From positions 283,952 through 327,820 of the forward strand of contig MNCI01004927.1 of the NCBI GenBank assembly GCA_015680685.1: a DNA stretch of 43,869 nucleotides, given 5' to 3'. A program made the position numbers and the translations under genes. Shown here piece after piece: positions 1 to 13,037 of this stretch. This DNA comes from Gnetum montanum (Eukaryota; Streptophyta; Gnetopsida; Gnetales; Gnetaceae). How positions within the stretch are numbered: the stretch's first letter is position 1; each line of letters starts with the position of its first letter. The notes under the pieces are model-generated. The model was not told the origin of the DNA. It saw nothing but the letters and a program-made list of their open reading frames with translations, and ran no database searches.

Positions 1-3000
1 CGGCAGCCTGGTCTGAATCTCTGTGTATGTACACCAGAAGCACGAATAAAAGTGGCTTCAAAGCATCCAGACGGTTTTTCACATCCAACCTAACCAGTCC
101 TGTTCTGAATCCTACCACTCTAATCTTGTATTTGTTACTCTCACCTTCAAGTCCAATCCGTGAGAATCAAGTACTTGCACCATGCACCGGACATGCTTAG
201 CTGATTAACTTTATTCAAACAGTTCACATTTGAACGTAAAACACTCTGCCTACTATCAACCTAGGCACTGGCACTGCTCCAGAATGCCTTAGATTTTTTA
301 TCTACAAAATGTGATTCGCTTCTTTCATCTATGCCTCCAGATCTTGGCTTTTTTTTCCCTATCCATGTGTGAATGTTCATAGGACCGTAAGGAGCAAATG
401 GGAGACAATTGCGGCCAAGGAAAAATGCATGTCTCTTATCATCTATGTGTACTACACACTTTCTCTTAATCATGAGAATGCATTATTGGGCAGAGAAGGA
501 CTTGGCGATAAACCGTGTCAAATCAAGTGGGAAAAGCCCAAGGATCAAACATTTCAGAACTTTGTTGCATTCTATTTCTCTTAAAGCAGACGAGGCAATA
601 ATGCTCAAATTAGCTTAATTAGCTTGAAGGACACTTGAAAAATCATGGTTTCTCTTCAGCAATGCTTTTTGTTTTTCTTTTCTTTGTTTTTAAAAGTTTT
701 TCACTGTATGGAGCAATTCCTTTCGGTATTCAATTCAATCTACTTGAAAAAATACATAGAATTATTCATTGTGCTAGAATATTTTGCTTGATTCATAAAG
801 GTTTGGTCGTCTTATAATAATCCCTATTATTTTATTAATAAATTTACGGATAATTCTATTTTACAAAGTGTCTATGAAATGTTTCCAAAGTGATGATCTA
901 AATGTTTTTTAAAAAACTGAACTCATTATATATAGTATTCTAATTTAAATTAGATTCTTAACTAAATTTTATTGACAATTAATTATGTATTTATTATAAA
1001 AGATGAACCAGAGAAATAAAATCTAACTAATAAAATCAAATGTATATTGCTTAAATACCTTTTAAGAAAAGAGGGTGACCCACCAGAAAAAATGTACCAA
1101 AAATACGATGCTCTTGGTAAAGATTTAAAATAGTAAACAAAATAAAAATTAAAACAAAAAATGAAGCATTTTGTTGAAAATAAAAAAATTAGAAAAGAAG
1201 GTACAGTATGAAGCATAACCTTGAAATAAATCAAAAACCCGGTCATCATCTTATGGACTTACTATTTAGCTATCTGATATGACAGGTTTAATTCAAAACC
1301 CAACATTTTTCTCATAAGCTACAACGGGCAGTGAAATGTATACTCCAGGTAGCCATTGGTGCTGTGGATCCATATCGCACATTAGAAATTGGAGGTCCTT
1401 GCTTAAGACAATTAAATCCAACAACATATGAATGATCCTTTAATTAAAAATAAAAGGTAAGAATTATCCTTGCAAGATTAAAAAAAAACGATTCCCATAT
1501 TTTAAGATTTAAATTGGTTGTTTTTGCTTGAGCTTCCAGTGAATTTCCTGTGTGTTTTCATAACCAGGCGGCCCCAATTTAGCTTCGGATTTTTGTCACA
1601 CTGCATTGATGTTTCTTGCATTATATTAGCAATTAACTAACAAAAAGTGGCCAATTACAAGGTTAAACATGTTTTGTATTAGGACTTCGTGAGATTGCGA
1701 AATGCTGTAAAAGTCTAAAATCAATCATGACTCCCAGAGAACTCTTCAGAGATGCTCTGAAATCTGGCAGACAGGATCTTTCATATTTCTGTCTGTCTGT
1801 TCTTATTCTACGTTGACAAGCCATTTCATTGGTCCAGAGCAGAATCAAAACTTTGTAGATCCCACCTTGTGATTTCTATATATGCATTTAGATTAGAGAT
1901 TTCATGGGGAGAGGGCAGACATAAAACAAAAACCTCTCATCCACCACTGGTGTCCAATAAATAATCTCACCAAATTGTCCCAACCATTCATGTAGATGCT
2001 TTTCAGGCTTCATTAATAGTGTTCAGATTTTTAAGATTGATAGGTCAGTGTGGCTCTGGCCAGAAAAACAGAAGCCAACAAAGAGTACTTGACCCTTGCA
2101 AAAGACAATGATTAATGTTTTCCACAGACCGTTTTACTTTTTCTGGGAAGAAGAAGCATCTTGATTCTTGACTACTACTATACAAAACAAGTGCAGATTG
2201 CCGACATTTCATTAAAGAATAAAAATAAAAACCCAGCAACATAAGATTGTTTAAACAGGTCAGCAATAATTGAATCTGTGGCATGCCCATGAATTGTAGA
2301 GCACTCTGTCTTCCCATTAGCCCTGAAACCCGGGGCATGTAGCCATGCACACTGACACAGTCATCAACTAGTCATTTCATGCACTGCAATAATCCAATCA
2401 ATTGAGGTGAATTTCAACAAAAATTGATGTGCAGGAAAAGGTCACACTGCAGAATTTTGAAGGACTACCTTATCCAGAAAAGCTTTGCAATTGCTGCACA
2501 GGCTACGGAGAGGCCACTGCTCCATTGTTTGTCCATGATCAAAATGAGTTGGCTTTATCGAAGATTTTTGTGTCCTTTTTCTCACAGATTCTCACAAACA
2601 ATTCGTCCTTTGAAACCCAGCAGCTTTCTGTTCTCCACATAAACTGATGGCCATTGCACGCCTCTGCGTTGGATCCCATTATTTCCCCTACAAAACAAGC
2701 ACAGAAAAACTTATGCACTTTTGTTTTGTTGCGGTAAAGATGCTTCTTCTGAGCTTTCTGTGACGTGCACTCACACAAACACAATCTCTGTGTATGAAAT
2801 GATTTAATCCGACTGGCTGGACTGTCCTTGCACGCATACGCACAGTGACCGTATGACATGAACCATCTTTTCAATCGATTTTCTGAAACCCAGAGAGAGT
2901 TGAAAGACCAGGTAATTGCATGCCTCAGTTTGCCACAAAAAGTTTGTAATCTCATCCATGATAAAACATGGATCTTCTTGTCCTTTCAACAGGTGGATTT

Positions 3001-4330
3001 TAGCAGAGGCAAACATCATATTGCAGGCCATCAACAATAATTAAATGGAACAAGGCGTTATAGAACCAAGACTTCTGTCTGGCTGATGATGATCTTCAAA
3101 GTCTTACAGCTCTGTAACAGTTGCTGGATAAAACTATCAGGAGGAGGCCAGTTGCTTTTTTGGTTCCACGAAATAGAGATCAGCTTTACAAGAAACCAAA
3201 TCAATGAAAAATATATGAAACCCATGAAAATAAGGTGTAACCCAAAAGACACAGGAGTTAAAAAGCAATGGTGCAATGTTGGATGGTTTATTAAGCTACC
3301 GCCTAGAAATAGATATTTTATATCCAACATAATTACATGCATAGGCAGGATCTTCCCTGCTCTGTTAGAAAATTGAAACGACAAAAGTCGTAAAAGAATG
3401 CTCTGTTCGCTGTTTTTCGGTGCGCAATCAATTAATTGACTTCCTGTTTGTACACAGCCACATGCAAATCTACAAAAGCTGCAATTAATTTTCATGTGAA
3501 TCAGTCCCATCAGCAGCAGGTTCTTCAACTGGAATTCCACAAAAGCTGCAATTAATTTTCACATGGCTTCTGCAAAACGCTGCCACCTTGTTGCTAAATT
3601 GTCAAATGCTACTAATGAGTTTAAGGTCCAACTTCACTTGTTTATGGATTCTAATACAAACCCGGGTTTTTCCCGGCTGGGATTGTGGGAGGTGGCCAAG
3701 GTAGAAGACAAAACTGTTTTTTCATTTCCAAATCTGGATCATGGTCTCAACGCAACCGCTTTTCATTTGTCCACGTTAAAAGAATGATGGGGTTCACTGA
3801 TTTTCACCCTTCCATGAGTCCAGATCCAAATTTTGTCTTTACAAAATGCAGGTTAATGTTAACTCCGAGATCTGGTTTGCTAAACCTTACCAGCCTGTCT
3901 TCAGACTCGGAGCAACTTTTGAAGATATGAATCCATGACACACTAACACAGAGAATCAGAATCTGCTTCTGCAATGTGCTTTCCGTGCAATGCAATGGCT
4001 TTTCATGGTGTCCTTGACTACGGCCACTGAGAAAGATCACAAATTTTGAAGACATCAACAGAGCATGCCTGAAACATGCTTTGTGTCACCGGATTTACAC
4101 CACTAAAAAAAATATCTAATTTCTTCACCGAATTTCTTTAATTTACTTTTCGTATTCTTAACTCTTGGAGATTCTGCCAAAGGCAAACAGCCACCTGGAA
4201 AGGCATAACCACTCTATGTCCTAGAAAAAGTTGGGACTGCTAAATGTACGTTTTGCCCCTTTTGTAGTCGACCATGTAGGTCATAGTCTAAAGTCTGGAA
4301 CGCCCCATTCATGAAATTCTTATGTACTTT
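1..4330. other. Unassigned low-repeat region, no recognisable gene
   Basis: This stretch has more even base composition than the AT-rich DNA to its right and shows none of the LTR or polyprotein signatures seen elsewhere. Several open frames of 60-160 codons exist on both strands (for example 2539-2955 and 3058-3540 on the minus strand, 3563-3787 on the plus strand). They overlap one another in different frames, lack recognisable domains and have unremarkable composition. A 23-bp direct repeat lies at 3472-3494 and 3539-3561. The region could be flank, intron or regulatory DNA of a host gene outside the window, but I see no exon I can name. Confidence 0.4.
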
Positions 4331-6953
4331 ATTTTTGTTTTTTCAAAAGACTCACTTAGGTAACTCACGGTTATGCGTTCGTGTAACATTAAGAAAAAGT
4401 TAGTACAAATAAATACTTTTTAAAAGTAATTATTTATAATTAATTAATAATAATAAAAATCAAGATTAATGAGTACTAAAACTCCAAAAATAATAGAAAG
4501 GGTATTATTAAAAAGTTCAAGAAGATAATTCACTTTTAAATGTGCCTTTTTAATATGATTAAAAAAAGAGAAAAGATAAAAACATAAGGACTTAAGATAT
4601 TGATTAAGCTTTTTAGCAAAGGCATACTTCATTAATTAAGTATTCAAAGCATTAAATTACTTTTCAAGAGACTTTAAAAGGTTATCCACTTTCTTGAGAT
4701 CATAATAACAAAACTGTAATCATCTTTTTCTTTATGAGTTTGCATGAGATTACTTTAATTAATTATAGGGTTTTAGCTTGAGATTTTAGTAAAAGTCATA
4801 GTTTAGAATAATGAGGTGCCTATATCAATGGCTTTCTTAACTTTTCCTATTATTATGAAAATGCAAAAGTTGCACAAGCATTAATATCTTAAGTAATAAT
4901 ATATACCATCTTTTTCTCCTTGATTTCTTTGGCAAATTTATCATATTAAAAGTATTAGGGAAGCTGTAATAGAAAATTGGTTATCCATATTTTATTGTCT
5001 ATTATCAAACCATTTTTTTCCTATTTAAAAGGTATATTTTGGTAAAATGATAAAACTTACATGCCCTAAATCAACTTCATCTTGATTATTATTATTGTTA
5101 TTCATAGTATACTAATTTGATCATGTTTTATGTATGTGATAGTCATTGATGGCTACATATGTCAACTTTATCATGGACCTATAATTACTATACTTTACTT
5201 TGTTTTGGTTATTATTATTTGCATGATATTAGGCAACATAACAACCTAGTGGTTGTAAACACGTTTATAATTATAAATTAACCTATAGTGGTTGTTTCTC
5301 ATATTTTTGTGTTTTGTTTTACATAAATTTTGATATACTAAATGAATGGAACAATTCAAAATTGGGTTCATCCAAGTTCCTTTTTAAATTATTTCTTGTA
5401 AGAAAAATAATTGATTTATTAATTAATTTATAATAGATATGTTTTGATTATTCTAAGTTTTTCTATTTATAAATATTTAATTAAGTACTTTACTTAAAAA
5501 ATAATATGTCGCTTTACCTCAAGGTAGAGCTTAATATAAGTGATATAACCTCAAAGAGTTTGGCTCATTGTAATGTAATACTCCTATAGGAGTTCTCCAT
5601 AATGAAGACAATTTTACACTTAATTAATGATTTGATTAAATTAAGCAATAGATCTATTCAATGCTATGTTAATTTGATATTTGGAAATATATATTGTCTT
5701 TCTTTTAAGTTACTACATAATTTTGACATGTCTCAAAATATAGTTGAAAAATGCTAAAAATGATCAAAATAATTTCCATGTGCTGCAACATTTTGAATGA
5801 GGGTTATTAATTCAAAATTATACCTTTCAAATATTAAAGAATCCAAATTCAAATTCAAATGACAAATCAACCATTAATTTATCAACGAGTTTTAGGAGCA
5901 AATAATCAAATGCAAAATATTTCACATAAAAAGAAAGTGGCACTAAAGTAGTACCATGTAGATTTTAAATTGCATATTGCATGTTACTAAAGTTGTGATA
6001 AGTTAATAATTGGATATTGTTCTCTTGCACAACATAGAAAGACTTGATAAATCCACTAAATAGCAAATGAGTAATTTTATGTGATACATTTTTATTGTTG
6101 GAAAATTTTATTTTGATAATCTACAAAGGACCTAGCAAGTAGCTAGGTGTCAGACCTTAAGACATTATCAAACTTTTAATATATAAATCAAAAGAACTAA
6201 AATATTAGAAAGCATAAGAACCAAAAAAAGAGCAGAGATATCCTTATAAAAAGTCATATAATAATAAAAATTCTAGATAGCAAAGGCATCTTCAATTAAA
6301 ATATCCAAGGCATTCAATTGATTTAAAGTGCAAATAGTTGGATTTTCTATTGTCTTTGATACTTTAACTTTTAAATAAGAATGATTTGATCTTTTCATAG
6401 GACTTTCAAAGCTTATAAACATTCTTCAATTGATCATAACAAAGCTCTTATCATTTTATTCCTCCTAAGTTTTGTTAATGCAATCTGTAGACTAAATTGG
6501 TAAAGTGTCCTTTATAACTTCAATTGTTTTTTTTACATTTACCTTAACTTCCCAAGAAAGAAAAAAGAAAGAATTATCATTATTGCTTATGGGAGGTGTA
6601 GAGGATATACCAACATTAAATTTTTTTTTGTAGTAATAAATTTTTTTGGCTTATTCTTAATTTTTATAATAGCTTTACAACATTGTAAAGTTGGGCATTG
6701 ATTAAACACATCTTTTAGGATCACAATAGTGAAAAACAAAACAATGATAGATGGCTTACCTAGTTAGCTTATTGTCTTTTAACCAATAGATCATTATATT
6801 CCTCTATAATTCTTCTAATATATCTTATTAGCTATATGTCATGGGGTGTAACTATAGCCAAATTATTCCATCATTTAATGTGCCAAGCACAATAGTAGAA
6901 AAAATTAAGCATGCAAGAATAGATAATTGGTGAAATGTATTTAATTTCACTTG
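4331..6953. other. AT-rich intergenic DNA, unidentified decayed repeats
   Basis: Very AT-rich sequence without a convincing coding region. Two places, about 4440-4680 and 6240-6350, resemble each other when read on the minus strand (both give a peptide of the form NALD/N...DAFA or YAFA), suggesting two decayed copies of one repeat. A 14-bp perfect palindrome (ACTCCTATAGGAGT) lies at 5580-5593. A small inverted repeat with arms ACCTAGC and GCTAGGT lies near 6130-6148. No gene or terminal repeat could be assigned. Confidence 0.4.
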
Positions 6954-7950
6954 TGATGAGCGATGGGTATTCCCTATGCCCAACCATACGAATCACAAGT
7001 GTTCAAGTGTAATCTGGTCGAATTCCATGGATGGAACTAATGTAGTATCTAGATTCTTAAGCATTGATTGTAGGTCACTGACTTCTCACTTGGACTAGTG
7101 GTAGCTTTATCCTGTATGGTTGAGTCCAAAGTGAGGCATATAATTATTGATGTTGTGCGACTAAGGCTAAGTCATGTAAAATTATTAAAATTAATTATTT
7201 AATCTAATTAATAATAAGAAGATAGATCCTAAACTATCCTAAGGGTGGTGAGTGTCTATTCCCAACTTGTTGTACATGTCTTGAACTCACATACCCACTA
7301 CTAGGATTACCAAGTGTTATGTTATTGGGTGAACCAAGTAATAACACTGCTAGGATTACCAAGCAAATATGTGTTTACGCTCATTCCACCAATTGATTAA
7401 GGTGCATGGAACTGTAAATATTAACTAAGTACATCAAAAGTAAATTGCATTAAAAGTAAATCTATTCTAAGTCAAAGTATTATAATGAATATGAATCAAT
7501 CTCAATTTTATTACTGTTCATGGAATGTATCCAGGTACAACGCCACTTGAATAAGATGCCATACAATTGACTTAGATCCACATTGCGAGCACTCACTAAC
7601 TATTTGCTAAGATTATGGAAGAAAACTACAAGAGTCCAACTACATTATTGACTGAATTATGTCAAATACATTGTGGGTGCTTGCATATTTATAGGCAAAT
7701 ACAAGCACTGTGTTGATGGGAATGCATCAACATGGCTATGTCAATGAGGATGTGTCGATACAACTAAGTTATAACAGATGCGATATCACATCTACGATGT
7801 AGCAACCAACTAAGACACACCAACAAGGATGCTACAACGCATATGCAACGTAGCATCTACAATATCTCAGCCAACTAATACACTTGACAAAATGATGCTT
7901 CATAATGTTCCCATGACTCAACTACCTACCTAACATATCAAGTCTCATTA
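6954..7950 (-). mobile_element. Solo LTR E of the A-F Gypsy family
   Basis: The left end (TGATGAGCGATGGGTATTCC, followed by TATGCCCAACCATACGAAT) closely matches the left end of the LTRs of element A at 13038, so the copy has the same minus orientation. The right end is CTCATTA, one change from the family CTCATCA. The flanks are ACTTG (6949-6953) and ATTTG (7951-7955), a five-base target-site duplication with one mismatch. No coding sequence, primer site or second LTR is attached, so this is a solo LTR left by recombination between two LTRs. In sense orientation a TATA box (TATAAATA) lies at 7686-7693. The U3 end near 7770-7860 contains GATATC and CTACGATGTAG motifs shared with relatives. Confidence 0.75.
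7686..7693 (-). promoter_or_regulatory. TATA box of solo LTR E
   Basis: TATAAATA on the minus strand, at the place within the LTR where elements A, C and D have TATAAATAA. It marks the probable U3/R promoter of the ancestral element. Confidence 0.45.
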
Positions 7951-8258
7951 ATTTGCGATATAAAAAGTATTTTCTTTCTATTCAAAAGATTTACCTATAT
8001 AAAATATTGTTGAAGATTTTCTATAGGGCTGGAAATAGTTTATCTTTAATACTATTTACAAGGAAACTGACTATCTCAAATTTAAAATTTTGGAAAATTA
8101 AAGGATCATTCGAAAGTTCAACAAAAAAAGAAACAAAAATGTTTTCTTTTTTTTTCAAAGCATTAACATCAAAATTATGAATACATTTGGATGATATAGG
8201 ACCCACACCTTTGGTAATTCAAAAGTTCATGGATAATGCAAAATATTTTATGGTCAAA

Positions 8259-9077
8259 TGATAAATAAACTTTTTGTCAACTACATCAATGTAGCTACAT
8301 TAACACATTCACATTGACATAAGCTAGGATGCATTGATACATTTGACATAGTGGTCATAAATGCTTTTATGGCATTGAATGTATTAATTATAGGGAGATT
8401 ATTTTAGTTTGATTTTGTAATGGTTAGTAGATTGTATAGACTCCTTATTTGAATGCACTATATCTAAACACATTGTATAATGATAATAAAGATTGAGATT
8501 ACTACATATCGTTGTACCACTTTGACCTAGGATAAAATTTATTACCTTGCAGTTTATTTTCTATGCATTTAGCTTGATTTTTACTCTCTTTAAGTACTTG
8601 GAGTAATGCTTTCACATTCCCATTCATGTTAGAAGATGACAAACTAAGTATGACCAATCTCAAGCATAAACACAAATCATTTGGTAATCCCAGCAATGCT
8701 CTTACTTGGTACATCTACCTATAATCACTTGGTAACCCAACAATGATTATGTGAGTTTAGGATGTATACAGAAGATTGTGAACAAATACTTATCACTTAG
8801 GCTACTTAAGACTTTATTCCTTGTACTTAGATTAACTAAATTAAATCTTTATATTTATTAATATTTTAATCATGACCATACAATATCAATCATATGCCTC
8901 AATTAAACTTAACCATATAAATTAAGGCCAACACAAGTGTAATTAGGAAGATATTAACCCGTGACAATGTTTAACTATCTAAAAGCTATGCTAGTCTAGT
9001 CCATAGATTATGATCAGGTCATGTACAAATTCTTATGATGTATATTGCTAGACATAGGGGACACTTGATGCTCATCA
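8259..9077 (+). mobile_element. Solo LTR F, element-B-like
   Basis: The sequence starts TGATAAATAAAC, compared with TGATAAATCC in the LTR of B, and ends GCTCATCA. It is flanked on both sides by TCAAA (8254-8258 and 9078-9082), a perfect five-base target-site duplication. The interior resembles the R/U5 part of the B LTRs: an AATAAAGAT stretch, then repeated CTTGGTA units (ACTTGGTACATC, CACTTGGTAACCC) and the same order of landmarks. It is strongly diverged and has no internal region. It is therefore a solo LTR in plus orientation of the B subfamily. Confidence 0.75.
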
Positions 9078-9084
9078 TCAAAGT

Positions 9085-9190
9085 ATCATCATCATCATCA
9101 TCATAGTATTGTCTCAACAATATGGGATTAACTACATGAGTTTTCTTTTTTAGCTCATCTATATTAAGAGCTAAATCTAGTAGAGTATAA
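9085..9190 (+). repeat. Possible SINE 3'-end remnant with ATC microsatellite
   Basis: Six ATC units (9085-9102) are followed by ATAGTATTGTCTCAACAATA and then TGGGATTAACTACATGAG. This resembles the widespread plant repeat tail in which a CAT-rich stretch precedes CCCAACTATTTGGGGTCGGC and TACATGAATC; I recall that a conserved SINE 3' domain of this type has been described in plants. No A/B box module is visible upstream, because solo LTR F ends just before it. The identity is inferred from memory of the motif, not from a search. Confidence 0.35.
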
Positions 9191-12100
9191 TCATGAGTTA
9201 ATTATGTAATCATTGATGTCTAATAAATAAATTATAAAATATGATTAATAACATAATGCAAGGATTCTAAAACCAATATGTGAGCGATATAAACCATGGT
9301 GATGAGCATCATGGATATAACAATCAATTGTAGAAGAAGACAAAATCTCAAATGGTCGTGTTCAAGGAAAGACTAGATAATAATAGAAGTTATTGATCTA
9401 ATCCTCTTTATTATCTAAAAGAAAGCATGACAAGAAGAGAGAAACACAAGTTCAAAATGAAGATTGTAACCTTCTACTATAATTCATAAGAACAAAAGAA
9501 ACCAATCGTGAGTAAATACTAACAAATTGCAAATCAACCATGTACACATGACATCAAAGAGGAGAATGAGGTAATGAAGGTAATGATAGTCAAGATGAGT
9601 ATTATAGGCTTATTACCCAACTCATGAAAAGATCACAAAGAGCAGAAAATATTTTATGTAAAAAAAAGTTTCATATGCAAAGTAGTGATATCATAATGTA
9701 AAAAAGAAAGTTTCATGTCAAAAATTTTATATACAAAAAATAACATAATCATGTTTAAATAATCAAGAATCTAAAGAAAAATACAATACAATGCAAGATC
9801 TACAAAATGTTACTCAAAACATCCTCTAAAAACCCAAAATCTAACATACTATTATTTTCTTAGTTTGAATCCTTATATCTCCAACTTTCTTCATGATGGA
9901 ATTTTTCATGTTGCCTTCATTAGAATTTAAGGGTCATGACGAAATTGAATCAATCTTCTTAAATTTATCTCTCTTTGATTTATATTCCTAATAAGGGATC
10001 ACTTTCATTTTTGCAAAAACTTTGGTACTTCATTTATCTTACTTTGTTGAAATTTCACTTCTTTTGTTGCTATAGTTTAAATCAAAAACTTGGCTTCCTT
10101 AATTGCTAGAACTATTAGACCATTTTAACCACTAAGTCATCTCACCATCTACATTACCTATCTAGAATCTACCAATGCAAAGACTATGTTTGACATTTGT
10201 CACATGGCTAAGGATCATGTGCTTTATTGATATAGTTAACTCTTGTTCATCAATCATGCTTTTGATACTTTTTGGTTAAATCAAAACATACTTGTCAATC
10301 AAGATGTATTAATTGCATTCTACAAGTCACAAGTTTGATCCTAGTAGACCACCATTAAGATATACAAGCATTATTTTATCAATTGTAGTCATAATTTTGT
10401 AAGTTTTAATGTTAAATATTTAAAAGAGTACCTTGAGTTTGGATTTTTTATGGTTTGATTAAGACATTAAATTTTATGAAGTAACCATGGCATTCTTATG
10501 CTCATTTTAATGGTTTGAATACATGCTTGATAAGCCATCTTGACTTGACTATGTGTCAACCATCATTGTAGGGTATCACCTCATTAATGATAAATGCTTA
10601 GGATCACATTTGTGGAGCAGATGATTAGGAAAGGAAAACACATCTAAAAAAGCACAAATTATAGATTACTGAACTTACCCTTTTTTCCCACACTAAACCC
10701 AACATCTCCAAACGATTATTTGCCACCTACTAATTACATAGTATACGAATAATTAAAATGCATTGATTGATGAAACCAAAAATTACATCACATATCTTTC
10801 TATTATATTATGAAATCGGTGAATTGCCCACATACAAACTAATGAATCAACCTTGCTATTATAGCATAGTTAGTGGAACATTCGCAAGTTAGAGCCATTA
10901 TTTTGATCTATTGCTTACTCTAATGTAGTTGTAATTCATGATGAAGGAAAAGGAGAACAAAAATGGGATGAGTTAGAGAAATAGAAAAGGATTAGGAAGA
11001 TAAAAAGTCTCAAAGTTGTTACATGTCAAAGAATTAAACATGTCACTAGCAGTGGCTAGCATGGAATGCTTAGTGGATAGTGGTAATAAGATAAACATAA
11101 ATTCCAATGTGTTGCCGATGGTAGCAAGGTAAGGGAGCATCAGGGACTAGATCATTTCTTTCACAATAGTAGCATAAAGCCTTGATTGTAGTCTTTTCAT
11201 TATTTGTTTCCTATAGTTTGTACTAGCATGCAGAAATAGTGGGGTTGTTGCCTACTGTTAAACTAAGGAAGAATAATAACATATTCAAAAACTCTTAATT
11301 AGGTCACTCTGTGTTGTAGCACAAAAGCAACTACCAATCAATAATATCCTACAAAAACATATTGAAATAGCATTAGTTTCCATTATGTTTTTCAATGCAA
11401 ATATTAAACAAGTATGGCACAAACTCTTATTAGTAAAGAAGAAATTAAGCTCCTAATTAAACACATTGAGGCTTAACATATATGTAATTTCTTGGCTCCT
11501 CACAGCCTCCTACTAACATTTTGCTACTCTTAAGCAAAACAATGTGATATCTAATTGAAATTAATAAAATTAAAATAATATTGTGCATAAAAAATAATAA
11601 TCATACACTTCCATACTTCACATCTACCCACACATCCATCCATTAATCCAATTTCATGGCACCTTTCTAAATAGTCCTACAAGGCTAATTAACACATGAA
11701 TTAATAATTCAAGTGACACAACATATTCAATTAACTTAAGCAAATCATATAGGATCATAAATAAAATGTTGCATGTAGGCTTGGAATTTGATGCATAAAT
11801 TATGCGTTTTTCCTACATTTTTGCATGCAACACCCTTTAAAAAATTCAAAAGTGTCCAAAAGATGCCTAAGTATATAGATATTAGTTTTAATAAAAAAAT
11901 AAGTAATATTTATGTATTAAGTATCCATATGGTTTAAGTATTTAAAATTACAAATCCTATTATATGTTGATTTTCCTACTAAACAATCACATTTCTTTAA
12001 TTTATTTTGTTAAATTTTATAGGTATAAAGTACCAATAATATTGATTCAAAGCTCTAAACAATACATAAAAGGAACCAAATTCAAATTTAATGTAATAGT

Positions 12101-13037
12101 TTATAATATAAATGTAATGGTTGATGGATACAAATGCTTTTGATTCTTTTTATATTAATGAAAATGCATTTTTCAAAACTTGGGGATACTTTTTAATAAT
12201 TTGAAATTTCAAGCCTAGCTACATGTATGACTAGGTAAAACACATATATCTAGGCTACACATAACTCTAGGTTACTATATATATTTCTAAGCTAATCAAA
12301 TTAACTTAAATCACCTTGGATGATCACTTGTAGCCATGGTCATCTTACTAAGTGGGGTCTTGGAAGCGTTGGTAGATAAGCGAAAGGCTAACCTCTTCAA
12401 GTAGCTGCATCCACACTCAAACCCATGTCTTCGACTTGAGAAAGAAGCTCCTTACCATCACTGCAAATGATGGTCCCTACAAAAATAACTTAAATCAAGC
12501 ATAGAATTTATGTGACAATGTAAGCAGTATAAATTTTTTTCATATAATCTTCAACCAAATATATTTTTATATGTATCAATTTTTTCGACCTTAATTATTT
12601 TTTGGAACCTTTTTCTAAAAATACAAGATAATCCTCATAATGATCTTTCCCATTGTTAAATCTAACACTTGCTAATATTGTTCTACTAAAACTAAGCAAT
12701 TCAAAATCTTTAGAATTCTCTTCTTTCCTAGTTTCAACCTTTTCAAAAAGATCAAACTTTTTTTTAAAAAAAAATCAATATTATATAGTGTAGCCATTAT
12801 AGTGACATTGTTACTTTATATTCACAAATCCACAATGGAATGTGTTTAGATATTTTTAAAACAATTTCTACTTTAATTACTACAATATAATGTGTATTTA
12901 TAAAAGCTGCATTACCCTCTACCCGTGTTGCTTTTACACTTTTCCATTATTCCATTTTCTTTACAAGCTCTTTCTTCATGAGATCTTTATTTACCCTATT
13001 TTTTTCCTTTCAAGTTACTACAACTATTCTAAACTGT
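9191..13037. other. AT-rich intergenic DNA without a recognisable gene
   Basis: About 3.8 kb of AT-rich sequence. No LTR end, PBS or polyprotein block was found. Around 11018-11110 the plus strand can be read as a peptide containing LVDSGNKIN, faintly like a retropepsin active site, but nothing around it supports an element. Around 12310-12480 there is a short island of higher GC whose minus strand reads TIICSDGKELLSQVEDMGL without a stop; I do not recognise it. At 12890-13037 the sequence is pyrimidine-rich up to the insertion point of element A. Confidence 0.35.

Noticed and set aside
2539-2955. 138-codon minus-strand frame in the low-repeat region
   Set aside because: No recognisable domain, odd composition rich in Cys, Lys and Phe, and overlap with other frames of similar length. 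There is no supporting splice or family evidence.
3563-3787. 74-codon plus-strand frame starting MASAKRCHLV
   Set aside because: It has no recognised family and overlaps another open frame. It also sits beside a direct repeat. Chance cannot be excluded.
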